Shown: positions 45,077 to 54,564, counted from the first letter of the stretch. The stretch: 64,000 nucleotides of DNA from Cognatundibacterium rugosum (GCF_014284365.1 NZ_JACOGG010000015.1:40217-104216), one strand, 5' to 3'. Translations and numbers: made by a program. Notes: generated by a model from the letters alone, not told the origin.

Positions 45077-47734
45077 ATGAAAATGAACATGACACCAAAA
45101 TTCCTTACCCTGAGCGTCGCGCTTGCCTGTTCACTGGTCAGCCTAAATCCGGCAGTTGTGCATGCCGATACGCCCGCTATTCCTCAAGTGAAAGCGGCTG
45201 ATCTGACATTGGAGCAGGTATTTCGCAGCAAGTCGTATGCCGGCCAGTCTGCCCGTCTGATCCACTTCAGCCACGACGCACGCTATCTGGCGTATGTCTG
45301 GAATCCGTTTGGCGAAGTGGGTTCGGATTTGTACGTCTATGACACACAAACCGGTGAGACGAAACGCATCACTTCACCAGCCATCATTAAGGCTTACGAT
45401 GCGCCGGAAGTCTGGGATAAGTTCGATAAAAAATTCCAGCAACGCGAAAAAGAAGAAGCGGAACGCCAGGCTAAGGCCGAAGCGCAGGCAGCCTATTTGC
45501 GTGGTGAAAAAGTCGATTTATTCCAATGGGAAAACGCCGCACTGGAAGAGCTGAAAAAAGAACTGGCGGATAAAAAAGCCAAAGAAGCCGCTAAAAAAGC
45601 AGAAGCCGATGCTGAAGCAGCACAGGAAAAAGCCGCAGCAGGAAAAACAGATACCAAAACTGCCGGCGATAAGAAAGACAATAAGGCCGACAGCGACAAA
45701 GCCAAAGAATTGTGGGAATTGCGCGATGAGCTGAAAAAGAAAATCAACAAGAACAAACTCAAGGCGGGCGATCTTTACCCCGGCGTGGATCAGCTGGTTT
45801 GGGCAAATAAGAAAAACGAATTGATTTTCCAATACCGCGGTGATCTGTTCCGCCTGCAGGCCAGTTCAGGCAAAATCGAACGCTTGACCCAGACCGATAA
45901 AGCCGAACGCATCGTCGCGTATCAGGCCAATGACAAGGGCTATATCTACATGGATGACAAGCGCCTGTACAGCGCCAGCTTTGATTCCAGCGCGATCCGC
46001 CAGTTAAATCGCGAACTGATTCATCCGGATGACGCCGATAAAAAATACAGTATCTTCGATACCGTATTAAGTGAAGATAAAACGTGGATGGCGATCTCCG
46101 GATACGCGAACGAAGTAAATCCCGAGACGGACAAACCGTATCCAAATTCGGAACGTCAGGTCGAAATCATGAATTACAGCGAACGCTTTGCAACCGCCAA
46201 AAAAGTATCGCGCGAAGTATCCGATGACAAGCGCAAAGTATCTGCCACTGCCTTGTATATCCGCCGAGTGTCAGATGCCAATACCCGTCAGCCAGAACCC
46301 GTGTTCACCAATAAAGGGGGCGATGTCTGGTTTGAAATGAGTAAAGTCAGCTGGGCCAAAGATGGTAGCCGCTACACCTTCTCGACCTGGGAGCGTGAAA
46401 AAGATGTGCTGCGTATTTATGTCGGCAAGGCAGACGAAACTGCGAAGCCGAAAGTCGTCTTCGAACGTCGTGGCAATGTCGGCCATGAAGTGGTCAATGT
46501 CATCAGTCCACAATTCACACCGGACAGCAAACAACTGATCGCGATCCTGGATGAACAAGGCTATCGTCAGCCCTACCTGATCAATACGGACAACGGCAGC
46601 GCGAAAGCGATCCTGAAAGGCGATTTTGAAGCGCACAGTATTCTCGGCTTCACGCCAGACAGTAAGTCCATGTTTGTGCTGGCGAACAAAGGGGATTTCG
46701 CGGCAATGAATGTATTCAAAGCCGATCTGGCCAGCGGCGACATGAAGGCACTCGGACAGCAGGGTGACTTCCATCGTGCCAGCGATGCGGCCGAAAATGG
46801 CGAGAAAGTCGCCAGCGTAGCCGGTCAGTGGTCCAGCCGCCCTGAATTGAAAGTGATCGATGTAAAATCCAGCAAGGTGCAGACCCTGACGCAGAGCCAT
46901 GACAAGCAATGGGATGCGATTGCAGTACTGAGTCCGGAACGTTTCAGTTTCACCAATCGCCATGGTGATGCGATTCAGGCCTATGTCTTCAAACCAGCAG
47001 GCTGGCAAGCAGCGGATCAGCGCCCTGCTATCGTCTATACCTACGGTGGCCCACTGAATGACCGCCATATTGTAGAAACTGACAGTTTCCAGCCTACCGC
47101 CTATCTGTTTGGTATGTATATGGCTGCCAAGCACGGCTATGTGACGGTGGCGGTTGATCCTCGTGGTCATTCCAACTATGGCCGCAAATTCAGTGATGCG
47201 AACTGGGAACAGGCAGGTAAGCCACAAACGGAAGATCTGGAAGATCTGGCCAAATACATGCAGCAAAATCTGGGCGTCAATGGCCAGCGTATCGGCCTGA
47301 CGGGCTGGAGCTTTGGTGGCTTCCAGACGCAATACACGCTGTACACCAGTCCGGATACGTTCGCAGCTGGCATCGCTGGTGCTGGTCCGACGGAGTGGGA
47401 AAACTATAACAGCTGGTATAGCGGCCGCACCATCGGCAAAACTGAGCGTAGCAAGCCAAATCTGCGTAAATATTCCCTATTGCCGCTGACTGCAGGTCTG
47501 AAAAAACCGCTGATGCTGGTGCATGGTATGCAAGATCCGAATGTGCTGTATCAGGATACGGTGAATGTGTATCGTGCTTTGCTGGAAAACGGCAAAGAAC
47601 AGTTAGTTGATCTGTTCCTCGATCCGGATGGCGAACATGGCATGGGTGGCGCGGTCAAGGCCAAGGCCTGGCATAAGAAGTATGAAAGCTTCTTCCTGCA
47701 ACATCTGGGAACTGCAGCGACACCAGCGAAATAA
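45077..47734 (+). CDS. Periplasmic S9 family peptidase (dipeptidyl/acylaminoacyl peptidase type)
   Basis: 885 residues. The signal peptide (MTPKFLTLSVALACSLVSLN, ending around VHADT) is followed by a beta-propeller part and a C-terminal alpha/beta-hydrolase. The catalytic Ser is in GWSFGGFQ, the Asp in HGMQDPNVLYQ and the His in GEHGMGGAV. Family members release dipeptides or acyl-amino acids. Between residues ~105 and ~235 there is an unusual Lys/Glu/Ala-rich charged segment (QQREKEEAERQAKAEAQAAY, then repeated KA/EA units) that should form a coiled coil and interrupts the propeller. Three in-frame ATGs compete for the start (45077, 45083, 45089); all precede the signal peptide. Confidence 0.9.
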   Translation: MKMNMTPKFLTLSVALACSLVSLNPAVVHADTPAIPQVKAADLTLEQVFRSKSYAGQSARLIHFSHDARYLAYVWNPFGEVGSDLYVYDTQTGETKRITSPAIIKAYDAPEVWDKFDKKFQQREKEEAERQAKAEAQAAYLRGEKVDLFQWENAALEELKKELADKKAKEAAKKAEADAEAAQEKAAAGKTDTKTAGDKKDNKADSDKAKELWELRDELKKKINKNKLKAGDLYPGVDQLVWANKKNELIFQYRGDLFRLQASSGKIERLTQTDKAERIVAYQANDKGYIYMDDKRLYSASFDSSAIRQLNRELIHPDDADKKYSIFDTVLSEDKTWMAISGYANEVNPETDKPYPNSERQVEIMNYSERFATAKKVSREVSDDKRKVSATALYIRRVSDANTRQPEPVFTNKGGDVWFEMSKVSWAKDGSRYTFSTWEREKDVLRIYVGKADETAKPKVVFERRGNVGHEVVNVISPQFTPDSKQLIAILDEQGYRQPYLINTDNGSAKAILKGDFEAHSILGFTPDSKSMFVLANKGDFAAMNVFKADLASGDMKALGQQGDFHRASDAAENGEKVASVAGQWSSRPELKVIDVKSSKVQTLTQSHDKQWDAIAVLSPERFSFTNRHGDAIQAYVFKPAGWQAADQRPAIVYTYGGPLNDRHIVETDSFQPTAYLFGMYMAAKHGYVTVAVDPRGHSNYGRKFSDANWEQAGKPQTEDLEDLAKYMQQNLGVNGQRIGLTGWSFGGFQTQYTLYTSPDTFAAGIAGAGPTEWENYNSWYSGRTIGKTERSKPNLRKYSLLPLTAGLKKPLMLVHGMQDPNVLYQDTVNVYRALLENGKEQLVDLFLDPDGEHGMGGAVKAKAWHKKYESFFLQHLGTAATPAK

Positions 47735-47766
47735 GCCGCGTTTCAATATCAGTCATATTTAAATTG

Positions 47767-47798
47767 AGCCCTGCCGCCATCCGCGGCAGGGCTTTTTG
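47767..47798 (+). terminator. Terminator after the S9 peptidase gene
   Basis: AGCCCTGCCGC and GCGGCAGGGCT pair around CATCC, followed by TTTTG. Confidence 0.85.
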
Positions 47799-47924
47799 TT
47801 GAGCATTTCTGCATATCGGCATTTCCGGCTGATTTTTACCGTAGCCTGAGGCCTGAGCTTACGCCACAATGGCGCCTGCCTCCGCGGAAACAAATTCAGT
47901 CAGGCAACTTGATGCCTAAGGATC

Positions 47925-47979
47925 AGGGCCTGTTAAGCTGTAAATTGCGAGATGCGTAATTTAAAACGTAACAGGCCCT
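47925..47979 (+). repeat. Inverted repeat whose right arm covers the ribosome site of the next gene
   Basis: AGGGCCTGTTA (47925-47935) and TAACAGGCCCT (47969-47979) are perfect 11-bp arms 33 bp apart. The right arm ends 4 bp before ATG 47984 and contains the only AGG that could serve as ribosome site. In RNA this stem would hide the start. Confidence 0.5.
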
Positions 47980-47983
47980 AATC

Positions 47984-48304
47984 ATGAAAACACCCTTTAC
48001 CCAGTACCTCTACTCCGTTCTGCGTCAACTCAGCCAGGAATTCCGGCAAATTGCGAGCCGCGGCGCGCAAGCTTCACTACACACCCCCTTACCGCGCATC
48101 GCGCTGGTGCTGATAGCAATTCTGGTATTGCTGAGCCTGATACCTTTTATCCTTGCGTTGTTTATTGCTTTCTTCGTATTCCGCGTATTTCTGGGGCTGA
48201 TCAGCCCTGCTCAACGCAAGCCAGCAAATGCGAACAGTTACGGTTCAGCGGAGCCCGCTCAAGAGCCAGGAACTGTGCGCTATTTGCCAAGACAGGATAA
48301 GTAA
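47984..48304 (+). CDS. Small membrane protein of unknown function
   Basis: 106 residues: a polar N-terminal helix (MKTPFTQYLYSVLRQLSQEF), then one or two membrane helices (residues ~39-72, IALVLIAILVLLSLIPFILA and onwards) and a polar Pro/Ala/Gln-rich tail. I do not recognise the family. Position between two terminator-like elements suggests a monocistronic gene. The start lies against an inverted repeat arm that may block translation. Confidence 0.6.
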   Translation: MKTPFTQYLYSVLRQLSQEFRQIASRGAQASLHTPLPRIALVLIAILVLLSLIPFILALFIAFFVFRVFLGLISPAQRKPANANSYGSAEPAQEPGTVRYLPRQDK

Positions 48305-48335
48305 ACTAAAAAAAGTAAATCTAGCTTTGAGTCTC

Positions 48336-48361
48336 GATTAATTTCCACATGGAAATTAATC
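48336..48361. repeat. 11-bp perfect inverted repeat with ACAT loop
   Basis: GATTAATTTCC-ACAT-GGAAATTAATC lies 32 bp after the small membrane protein gene and 90 bp before the HDOD gene. The following CCTTGTTTTT makes a weak terminator possible; an operator for the HDOD gene is the other option. Confidence 0.5.
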
Positions 48362-48450
48362 CTTGTTTTTCGACAAGCAGCTACTAAGATGGAACTGCAA
48401 CGCCTTTTAACATTATTTCCCAATGTGAAGTGTGTTGAAGGAGTGCCATC

Positions 48451-49287
48451 ATGGACAGGCTGAGCATGTTCAAAATAATTGCTGACCAGGCAAGACAAGG
48501 TCAGCTAGTCTTTCCCACCCATCTGGAACAGACGCTGAAATTAAAGCATTTATTAGACGATCCAGATTGCCACACGGAAATTGCAAGCAAACTGATCAGC
48601 GGTGAGCCGCTGTTATCTGCACGTATCGTGGCAGTCGCCAATTCTGCTGCTTATAACCGCTCTGGCGCTGACATCAGCAATATTCGTGGCGCCGTCAACC
48701 GCCTGGGTTTCAGTCAGACAAAGATCCTGGTCACCGCATTAATAGTGCGCCAACTGAATCAACAATTGCGCGATCCGGTTTTGATTGCCAAGGCGCGTCA
48801 GCTATGGGAACACACCGTACACGTCGCTGCATTGGCACAAGTGATTGCAAAACATATCACCCATGTTGATCCTGATACCGCAATGTTTGCGGGTCTGATC
48901 CATGAGGTAGGCGGCTTCTATCTGATTTCTTGCGCCGAACAGTATCCAGGCATAATCGATAGCGAAAATGAGGCCTGGAGTGAATATGGTGAAAAGCTGA
49001 TCGGTCGTGGTGTATTGCAGCAGCTCGAGATTCCGCAACATGTGATCGATGCCGTCGAATTCATGTGGAAAGGTTTGGCCACTTATCCACCTGAAAGTCT
49101 GGGCGATACCCTGATCCTGGCGAACGATATTGCGCCGGTATCCTCGCCTTTGCATCAACATTTGAGCCCGGCTATGCAAGCGCACACTGCACACCTGAAT
49201 TTTGAAGTGGATGAATCCACATTACAGGAAATTCTGCAGGAAAAAGACGAAGAAATACACTCGCTGAGTCATGCGCTGCTCAACTAG
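48451..49287 (+). CDS. HDOD domain protein
   Basis: 278 residues. The HDOD core is recognised by LISGEPLLSARIVAVANSAA, then IRGAVNRLGFSQTKILVTALIV, and AGLIHEVGGFYL in place of the HD catalytic residues. HDOD proteins lack phosphohydrolase activity and act in signalling, often linked to motility, chemotaxis or c-di-GMP networks. There is no attached GGDEF or EAL domain. The gene is preceded by the inverted repeat at 48336-48361. Confidence 0.88.
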   Translation: MDRLSMFKIIADQARQGQLVFPTHLEQTLKLKHLLDDPDCHTEIASKLISGEPLLSARIVAVANSAAYNRSGADISNIRGAVNRLGFSQTKILVTALIVRQLNQQLRDPVLIAKARQLWEHTVHVAALAQVIAKHITHVDPDTAMFAGLIHEVGGFYLISCAEQYPGIIDSENEAWSEYGEKLIGRGVLQQLEIPQHVIDAVEFMWKGLATYPPESLGDTLILANDIAPVSSPLHQHLSPAMQAHTAHLNFEVDESTLQEILQEKDEEIHSLSHALLN

Positions 49288-49311
49288 GATGGCAGCGCAG
49301 GACGAAAGTGC

Positions 49312-50388
49312 TTAGATCACGATGCGCCAATTTTTACGCGCCATCGCATGGGTCAGTGCAGCAAACACGGCTGTAAACGCAACAGCAAATGCAGCAGAGC
49401 TCCATGCCTCGCCGATCAGCGCAGGCAGATTTGGCGCAAACCAATGTAGATATATCCAGTCACCGGCTCCGGTATAGGCCAGCAGGCAGGTAGCGATCCA
49501 GGAACCCGCATAAGCGGCAATGGCATTGATGCCGAAGCTGCGCCCTATGGCCGGATATCCACGCACATCGATCAGCTGATGCACCAACAACAGCAAGGCC
49601 ATCGCCCAGCCACTGGTCCATAACACAAACGATGCGGTCCACATTTGCTTATTCCACGGAAGTTCCAGGCCACTGATCAAACCCGCACATAAGCAAGCCA
49701 GTGCCAGCCATACCAGCTGCGGCGTTTGGCGATTACGTAACAAGCTGCCTGCCTGAATACCAAACAGCACGCTGCTCAATGCACCCAAAGTCGACAAGAT
49801 GCCTTCCGGCTCCTGCGCCATATGAGTCAGTGCGTCGTACTGATACGCGAGCGGGCCCAGCAATACACTGTCAATACGATCAGACAGATTGGCATGTGGC
49901 AGTAAGGAACCACCACTCAGTAACAGTAAGCTGTGTAGCGCCATCAGCGCCAGCAAAGCGATCCAGCGGCTGCTTTGGGTACGCAGATACAGCATGATGA
50001 AGGCCGCCAGCACAAAGACTATGCCTATGCGCTGCAATACGCCCATCAAGCGAAATGCGCGTCCATCAATGGTCAGGCACGCGAATACATGCAAGGCGAC
50101 ACCGAGCAGTAGCATGCGCAACCCGCGGCGCAAAGCCTGACTACGCAAGGCTTCAGGCATCACACCCTTAGCCAGTTGCGGCGCAAAAGCCAGTTCCAGT
50201 GACAGGCCGACGATAAACAGAAAAAATGGAAAAATCAGGTCAGCCGGTGTACAGCCATTCCATTGCGCATGTTCGAGCCAAGGCAAGACATGATTCCAGT
50301 CACCCGCATTATTCACCAGCAGCATCCCGGCAACGGTCCAGCCGCGCAGTGCATCGATAGAAGAATAGCGTACAGATTGTTGCGTCAT
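49312..50388 (-). CDS. COG4299 acyltransferase-like membrane protein (NagX/HGSNAT-like), copy 1
   Basis: 358 residues with about ten membrane helices. The opening SSIDALRGWTVAGMLLVNNA and CTPADLIFPFFLFIVGLSLE are the DUF5009/COG4299 signature. It is related to heparan-alpha-glucosaminide N-acetyltransferase, which carries acetyl groups across a membrane to amino sugars. In proteobacterial chitin/GlcNAc regulons such genes (nagX) are thought to aid uptake of amino sugars; this is unproven. A second copy is encoded at 52226-53395. The gene points away from the MFS gene across a 456-bp gap. Confidence 0.85.
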   Translation of the reverse strand: MTQQSVRYSSIDALRGWTVAGMLLVNNAGDWNHVLPWLEHAQWNGCTPADLIFPFFLFIVGLSLELAFAPQLAKGVMPEALRSQALRRGLRMLLLGVALHVFACLTIDGRAFRLMGVLQRIGIVFVLAAFIMLYLRTQSSRWIALLALMALHSLLLLSGGSLLPHANLSDRIDSVLLGPLAYQYDALTHMAQEPEGILSTLGALSSVLFGIQAGSLLRNRQTPQLVWLALACLCAGLISGLELPWNKQMWTASFVLWTSGWAMALLLLVHQLIDVRGYPAIGRSFGINAIAAYAGSWIATCLLAYTGAGDWIYLHWFAPNLPALIGEAWSSAAFAVAFTAVFAALTHAMARKNWRIVI

Positions 50389-50844
50389 TTGGGTTCACAT
50401 CCTTAATTTCACAGGCAGACCACTTAGGATCAGGCCACTGGCATCGCAGGCAGCAGGCAGCGGCTGCGATTTATGTTTCAGGGGAATAGAGTAAAAAACG
50501 AAAATACAAGAGCAAAAAACGGATAATGCCAGCTAATACCAGTTGTTGTTTTTATTCAGATTTTCGCAGCTTAGCAACACGCTGCGGGGAGCTATAAAAA
50601 AACCGGCAGTGCGTCCAATAGCGATTTAATTCAAGGCACTGACAACAATTCAGGATCAGCATCCAAGGATGCGGAATATTCTACTGGCACTTAAGTGGCA
50701 TTGCAAATATAAAACCAGTTGACCAGTCCAGCACTGCCTAGTATGTTCTCCACTTTACCCCTCATCCCACGCTCACAGAGATGAGCTGAGCAGCAGGCAT
50801 GACGCCAGGCAGCGTGAGTTCCGATTATTTTTAGAGACAGCTCC
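50389..50844. promoter_or_regulatory. Divergent control region between NagX-like copy 1 and the MFS transporter
   Basis: 456 bp without a convincing gene. It should hold promoters for the genes on both sides. The only candidate site is AGCTAATACCAGTTGTTG near 50531-50548, which contains TGGTATT on the minus strand, shared with the repeats at 63301-63320 upstream of nagK. GntR/HutC regulators such as DasR use TGGT...ACCA half-sites. The match is too short to be firm. Confidence 0.4.
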
Positions 50845-52155
50845 ATGACAACAACAGCAGAGACAAAATCTATCCATCCTATGCGCTGGGTGCCCACGCT
50901 TTATCTGGCAGAAGGCCTGCCCTACTACGCGGTGGCGCTGGTCGCAGGCCTGATGTATAAAAGTCTGGGTGTACCCAATGACCAGATCGCACGCTGGACT
51001 GGCCTGATCGGCTTTGCCTGGGTCTTTAAGTGTTTATGGAGTCCCTTCCTGGAAGCCGCCAGCAGTAAAAAACTGATCGTTGTGCTGTTTCAATGCCTGG
51101 GTGGCGTCAGCCTGGTGCTGGTGGCCTTATCGCTGCAGTTGCCTATGTATTTCGCGATCAGTATCGCCTTACTGGCAATCGTCGCTATCGCCTCTGCCAC
51201 CCATGATATTGCGGCTGACGGGCTGTACATCTCAACCCTGAGTCACAAGCAACAGGCAGCCTACGCGGGCTGGCAAGGTGCATTTTTCAATGCGGCCAAA
51301 TTCATCTCACTCGGTGGTTTGGTGATCCTGGCCGGCCATCTGGAGAAGCAGATGAGTGCCCACAGTGCCTGGATGATTATCTTTGGCATACTCGGCGTGA
51401 TGCTGATTGCACTCGGTATCTATCACAGCTGGGCCTTGCCAGGCACGCGCAATGTACAAACTGGCGAATCCATGCAAACTGTATTCAGCACGCTGGTGGA
51501 TGTGATCATCGATTTTTTCAAAAAGCCGGGCATCTGGCTGGCCATCACTTTCATTATTCTGTTCCGTGCCGGTGAAGGTCAGATACAGACCATAGGCCCG
51601 CTGTTCCTGCGCGATAGCAAGGAGCTGGGCGGACTGGGATTAACTACCGATCAGGTCGGCCTGGTCTATGGCAGCGCGGGTACCATCGCATTTTTGGCAG
51701 GCAGCATATTAGGCGGTTACTTCACATCCTGGCTGGGCTTGCGTCGTGCACTGCCGTGGCTGATCATCGCCATGAATGTACCGAATCTGGTGTTTTTCTT
51801 TTTGAGTTCACAAATGCCGGACAATATGGCAGTGATTGCAACGGCCCTGAGTTTTGAAATGTTTGGTTATGGCTTTGGCTTTGTCGGCCTGATCCTGTTC
51901 ATTATGCAGGTCGTCGCCGTGGGTAAATACCAGACTGCGCATTATGCGCTGGGTACCGGCGTGATGCAGCTGGGTGCGGTGTTTTTCAAGATGATCAGCG
52001 GCGACATACAAATGGCGCTGGGCTACAAGAACTTCTTTATCTGGGTACTGATCTCAGCTATCCCGGTCTTGATACTGACCCGCTTTGTACGTATTCCTGT
52101 GCAAGAAAAAGAACAGGCAGCTGCGCCTGCCACACCTGAACAAGTGACGGCATAA
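50845..52155 (+). CDS. AmpG-like MFS transporter
   Basis: 436 residues with twelve helices. The opening RWVPTLYLAEGLPYYAVALV resembles AmpG (peptidoglycan GlcNAc-anhMurNAc permease) and related sugar transporters of GlcNAc regulons. ATHDIAADGLYISTL is also typical of AmpG-like MFS proteins. Beside NagX-like genes and a GH3 hexosaminidase it probably imports GlcNAc, chitobiose or muropeptides. It is the only plus-strand gene in the cluster. Its ribosome site (GAGACAG) is weak. Confidence 0.85.
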   Translation: MTTTAETKSIHPMRWVPTLYLAEGLPYYAVALVAGLMYKSLGVPNDQIARWTGLIGFAWVFKCLWSPFLEAASSKKLIVVLFQCLGGVSLVLVALSLQLPMYFAISIALLAIVAIASATHDIAADGLYISTLSHKQQAAYAGWQGAFFNAAKFISLGGLVILAGHLEKQMSAHSAWMIIFGILGVMLIALGIYHSWALPGTRNVQTGESMQTVFSTLVDVIIDFFKKPGIWLAITFIILFRAGEGQIQTIGPLFLRDSKELGGLGLTTDQVGLVYGSAGTIAFLAGSILGGYFTSWLGLRRALPWLIIAMNVPNLVFFFLSSQMPDNMAVIATALSFEMFGYGFGFVGLILFIMQVVAVGKYQTAHYALGTGVMQLGAVFFKMISGDIQMALGYKNFFIWVLISAIPVLILTRFVRIPVQEKEQAAAPATPEQVTA

Positions 52156-52225
52156 TCCGGCTTCATCTCCTACCCTGCTCAGCCCCTGCCCTCGCCGGCT
52201 GAGCAGCATCCCGGCACTACGCCAT

Positions 52226-53395
52226 TCAGATTCGTAATTGCCAGCCGCGTTTATCCAGTTGCGCCACGATTACAAATAACAGCGCCATGTATCCCAGCGT
52301 AATCAGCATGGCCACATCAGCTTGCAGGCACCACTGCGGCCATCCGCCCCCCAATGCACGCAACAAATGGAAGCCTAAGTAAGGCAGTAAATACAATAGT
52401 AGCGAGTGGCGCGCTGCAGGCAGAAGCAAAGCAACTGGGCGTGTCAGCCAGTTGAGCTTGATAGTGCGCTCCAGGCCCAGATAAGCCAGCCAGCAAGCTG
52501 CGGCCGATATCCAGCCCCAGGATGGTGTGGCACGGATTTTAGAGATTGGGAAATAGTAGCAAGTGATGCCAACCATTAGCACAAGTACGATTGCCTGCAA
52601 CGCCAATGCATCCGTCGTACGCGCAGTCGCCACTGTGGGCAGACGTATCAGCCAGGCCGCGCTAGCCGCGCCCATCAACACAATCTGGGTATGCGTGAGT
52701 AGGTTCATCTGCTCCAGCACGCCAGTTCCCGACGGCAGCCAGCGTGTGAGCGTTGCCCATAGCACACTGCAAATAAGCGCCAGCACAAACAAGTAAAGAC
52801 CACGTCGACTCAGCCAGATCAGCACCAGATTCGCGAGCCAGGCAGCCCAGCCTATCAGCCCAAGTATGCCCCACCATTGTGGCCGTAAGATGGTGCCACC
52901 GTCCTGCCCCACATAGCTGGCACACAATAGCAACAACAATAAGCTTGCCAAGCTACGCATGATCACACGCGGTCTGCCACTCAGCGCAGGCCAGTCCAGC
53001 CAGATACCCGCAATCGCCAGATACAACAAGACATTCCACAGATGGATGGGCAGCCACATCCGGCCTGCGTCGTAGCCACTGTCGGCATTGACCATCAAAA
53101 CACCCAGCAGCACCAGCACCGCTGAGCGCCGAGTCGTCTGCACGGTGCGCTGCCAGCGCGAGCTTTTCGCTGCGCTGATCGACTGACTCAGGTAGGCCGA
53201 CATACCGACAATGTATAAAAATGCCGGAAACACCAGATCCGCTAAAGTCATATAGCCGGCGTCTGCTGCAGCATGCTGCATCCAGCCCGGTATGCCAGTC
53301 ACGCCGGCCAGATCATTGACCCCTATCATGAGCACGATGGTCAATGCGCGAAATACATCAACCGTTTGCTGACGCTGCATAGCGAACTGTGCCAT
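52226..53395 (-). CDS. COG4299 acyltransferase-like membrane protein, copy 2
   Basis: 389 residues with about eleven membrane helices. QTVDVFRALTIVLMIGVNDL and MTLADLVFPAFLYIVGMSAY align with the opening of copy 1 (49312-50388), but the rest has diverged. The start shares one base with the stop of the ATPase gene upstream (TGATG), so it belongs to the nag operon and is translated with the transporter genes. Function as for copy 1: unproven, perhaps amino-sugar acetylation or transport. Confidence 0.85.
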   Translation of the reverse strand: MAQFAMQRQQTVDVFRALTIVLMIGVNDLAGVTGIPGWMQHAAADAGYMTLADLVFPAFLYIVGMSAYLSQSISAAKSSRWQRTVQTTRRSAVLVLLGVLMVNADSGYDAGRMWLPIHLWNVLLYLAIAGIWLDWPALSGRPRVIMRSLASLLLLLLCASYVGQDGGTILRPQWWGILGLIGWAAWLANLVLIWLSRRGLYLFVLALICSVLWATLTRWLPSGTGVLEQMNLLTHTQIVLMGAASAAWLIRLPTVATARTTDALALQAIVLVLMVGITCYYFPISKIRATPSWGWISAAACWLAYLGLERTIKLNWLTRPVALLLPAARHSLLLYLLPYLGFHLLRALGGGWPQWCLQADVAMLITLGYMALLFVIVAQLDKRGWQLRI

Positions 53396-54564
53396 CAGGA
53401 TGCGGACTGAGCCAACTGAACCGACACGACAGTCTCGCTGCGCTGTACCGCCTGACCATCTGTATCAAACAAATGGCAATGGGCGAGATTCAGACTGACC
53501 TGTACGCTCTGGCCCGGTGCTGGTAAGGCGGCAGCCGCGGATACCCGCATCGCGAACATCCCCTGCTGGCCAGCGGCGGACAGATATAAGACATTGCTGT
53601 CCCCCAGCTGCTCAACAAATCCCAGCTGCAGTGTGAAACTGTCACTGTATCCTGCCTCTGCAGCGGATTGTGCATTGCTTAGCTGCCAGTGCTCAGCGCG
53701 TACACCCAGCGTCCACACTGCGCCCGGCTGCAGCTGCGCTGACGGAAGTGCTGCACTGGAAACCGGTATAGAAAACTCCGCCAGTCCGGGCAAACTCAGA
53801 CGCAAAGCAGCTGGCTGCACTTCCAGCAAACGCAGCTGAAAAAAATTCATTTTGGGCGAACCCAAAAATCCCGCCACAAACTGCGTGGCGGGCTGATGAT
53901 ACAACTCCATAGGCGTACCAACCTGAGCGATACCGCCTGCATGAAAGACCGCAATGCGCTGCCCCAGCGTCATGGCCTCGACCTGATCATGCGTCACGTA
54001 GATCATGGTTGATTGCAATTCCTGATGCAAACGGCTTAACTCTATGCGGGTCTGCACCCGCAGGCTCGCATCCAGATTCGACAAAGGCTCGTCCAACAAA
54101 AACAATTGTGGCTGACGCACGATGGCACGCCCTATCGCCACCCGCTGCCGCTGACCACCCGATAAGTCTTTCGGCTTACGATCCAACAGATGGCTGATCT
54201 GTAGTTTTTCAGCCGCCTGCTCTACCGCCTTGCGTATCTCCGCTTTCGCCATACGTGTGAGGCTCAAGGCAAAGGCCATGTTTTCATACACCGTCATATG
54301 CGGATACAGCGCATAGGACTGAAACACCATCGCCAGTCCACGCTGTGCCGGTGCTGTTTCATTGGCGCGCACACCGGCGATCTGTAACTCACCATCGGTG
54401 ATCTCTTCCAGCCCAGCGATCATGCGCAGCAAGGTCGATTTACCACAACCCGAAGGGCCGACAAAGACCATGAATTCGCCATCGCGGATATGCAGGTTAA
54501 TATCCTGCAGTACCGTCTGCGATCCATAGGATTTACGGATCTGATGCAAGCTAACTTCCGCCAT
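53395..54564 (-). CDS. ugpC: Sugar ABC transporter ATPase (MsiK/UgpC/MalK type)
   Basis: 389 residues. Walker A is GPSGCGKSTLLRMIAGLEEI, the signature LSGGQRQRVAIGRAI and Walker B LFLLDEPLSNLD. A C-terminal TOBE/OB regulatory domain follows (LGVRAEHWQL). It energises the two permeases at 56152-57866. The gene is separated from nagZ by 70 bp and coupled to NagX-like copy 2. Confidence 0.92.
   Translation of the reverse strand: MAEVSLHQIRKSYGSQTVLQDINLHIRDGEFMVFVGPSGCGKSTLLRMIAGLEEITDGELQIAGVRANETAPAQRGLAMVFQSYALYPHMTVYENMAFALSLTRMAKAEIRKAVEQAAEKLQISHLLDRKPKDLSGGQRQRVAIGRAIVRQPQLFLLDEPLSNLDASLRVQTRIELSRLHQELQSTMIYVTHDQVEAMTLGQRIAVFHAGGIAQVGTPMELYHQPATQFVAGFLGSPKMNFFQLRLLEVQPAALRLSLPGLAEFSIPVSSAALPSAQLQPGAVWTLGVRAEHWQLSNAQSAAEAGYSDSFTLQLGFVEQLGDSNVLYLSAAGQQGMFAMRVSAAAALPAPGQSVQVSLNLAHCHLFDTDGQAVQRSETVVSVQLAQSAS

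Noticed and set aside
46271..47332. 353-residue minus-strand frame inside the S9 peptidase gene
   Set aside because: Complete overlap with a gene that has signal peptide and catalytic triad; no family signal.
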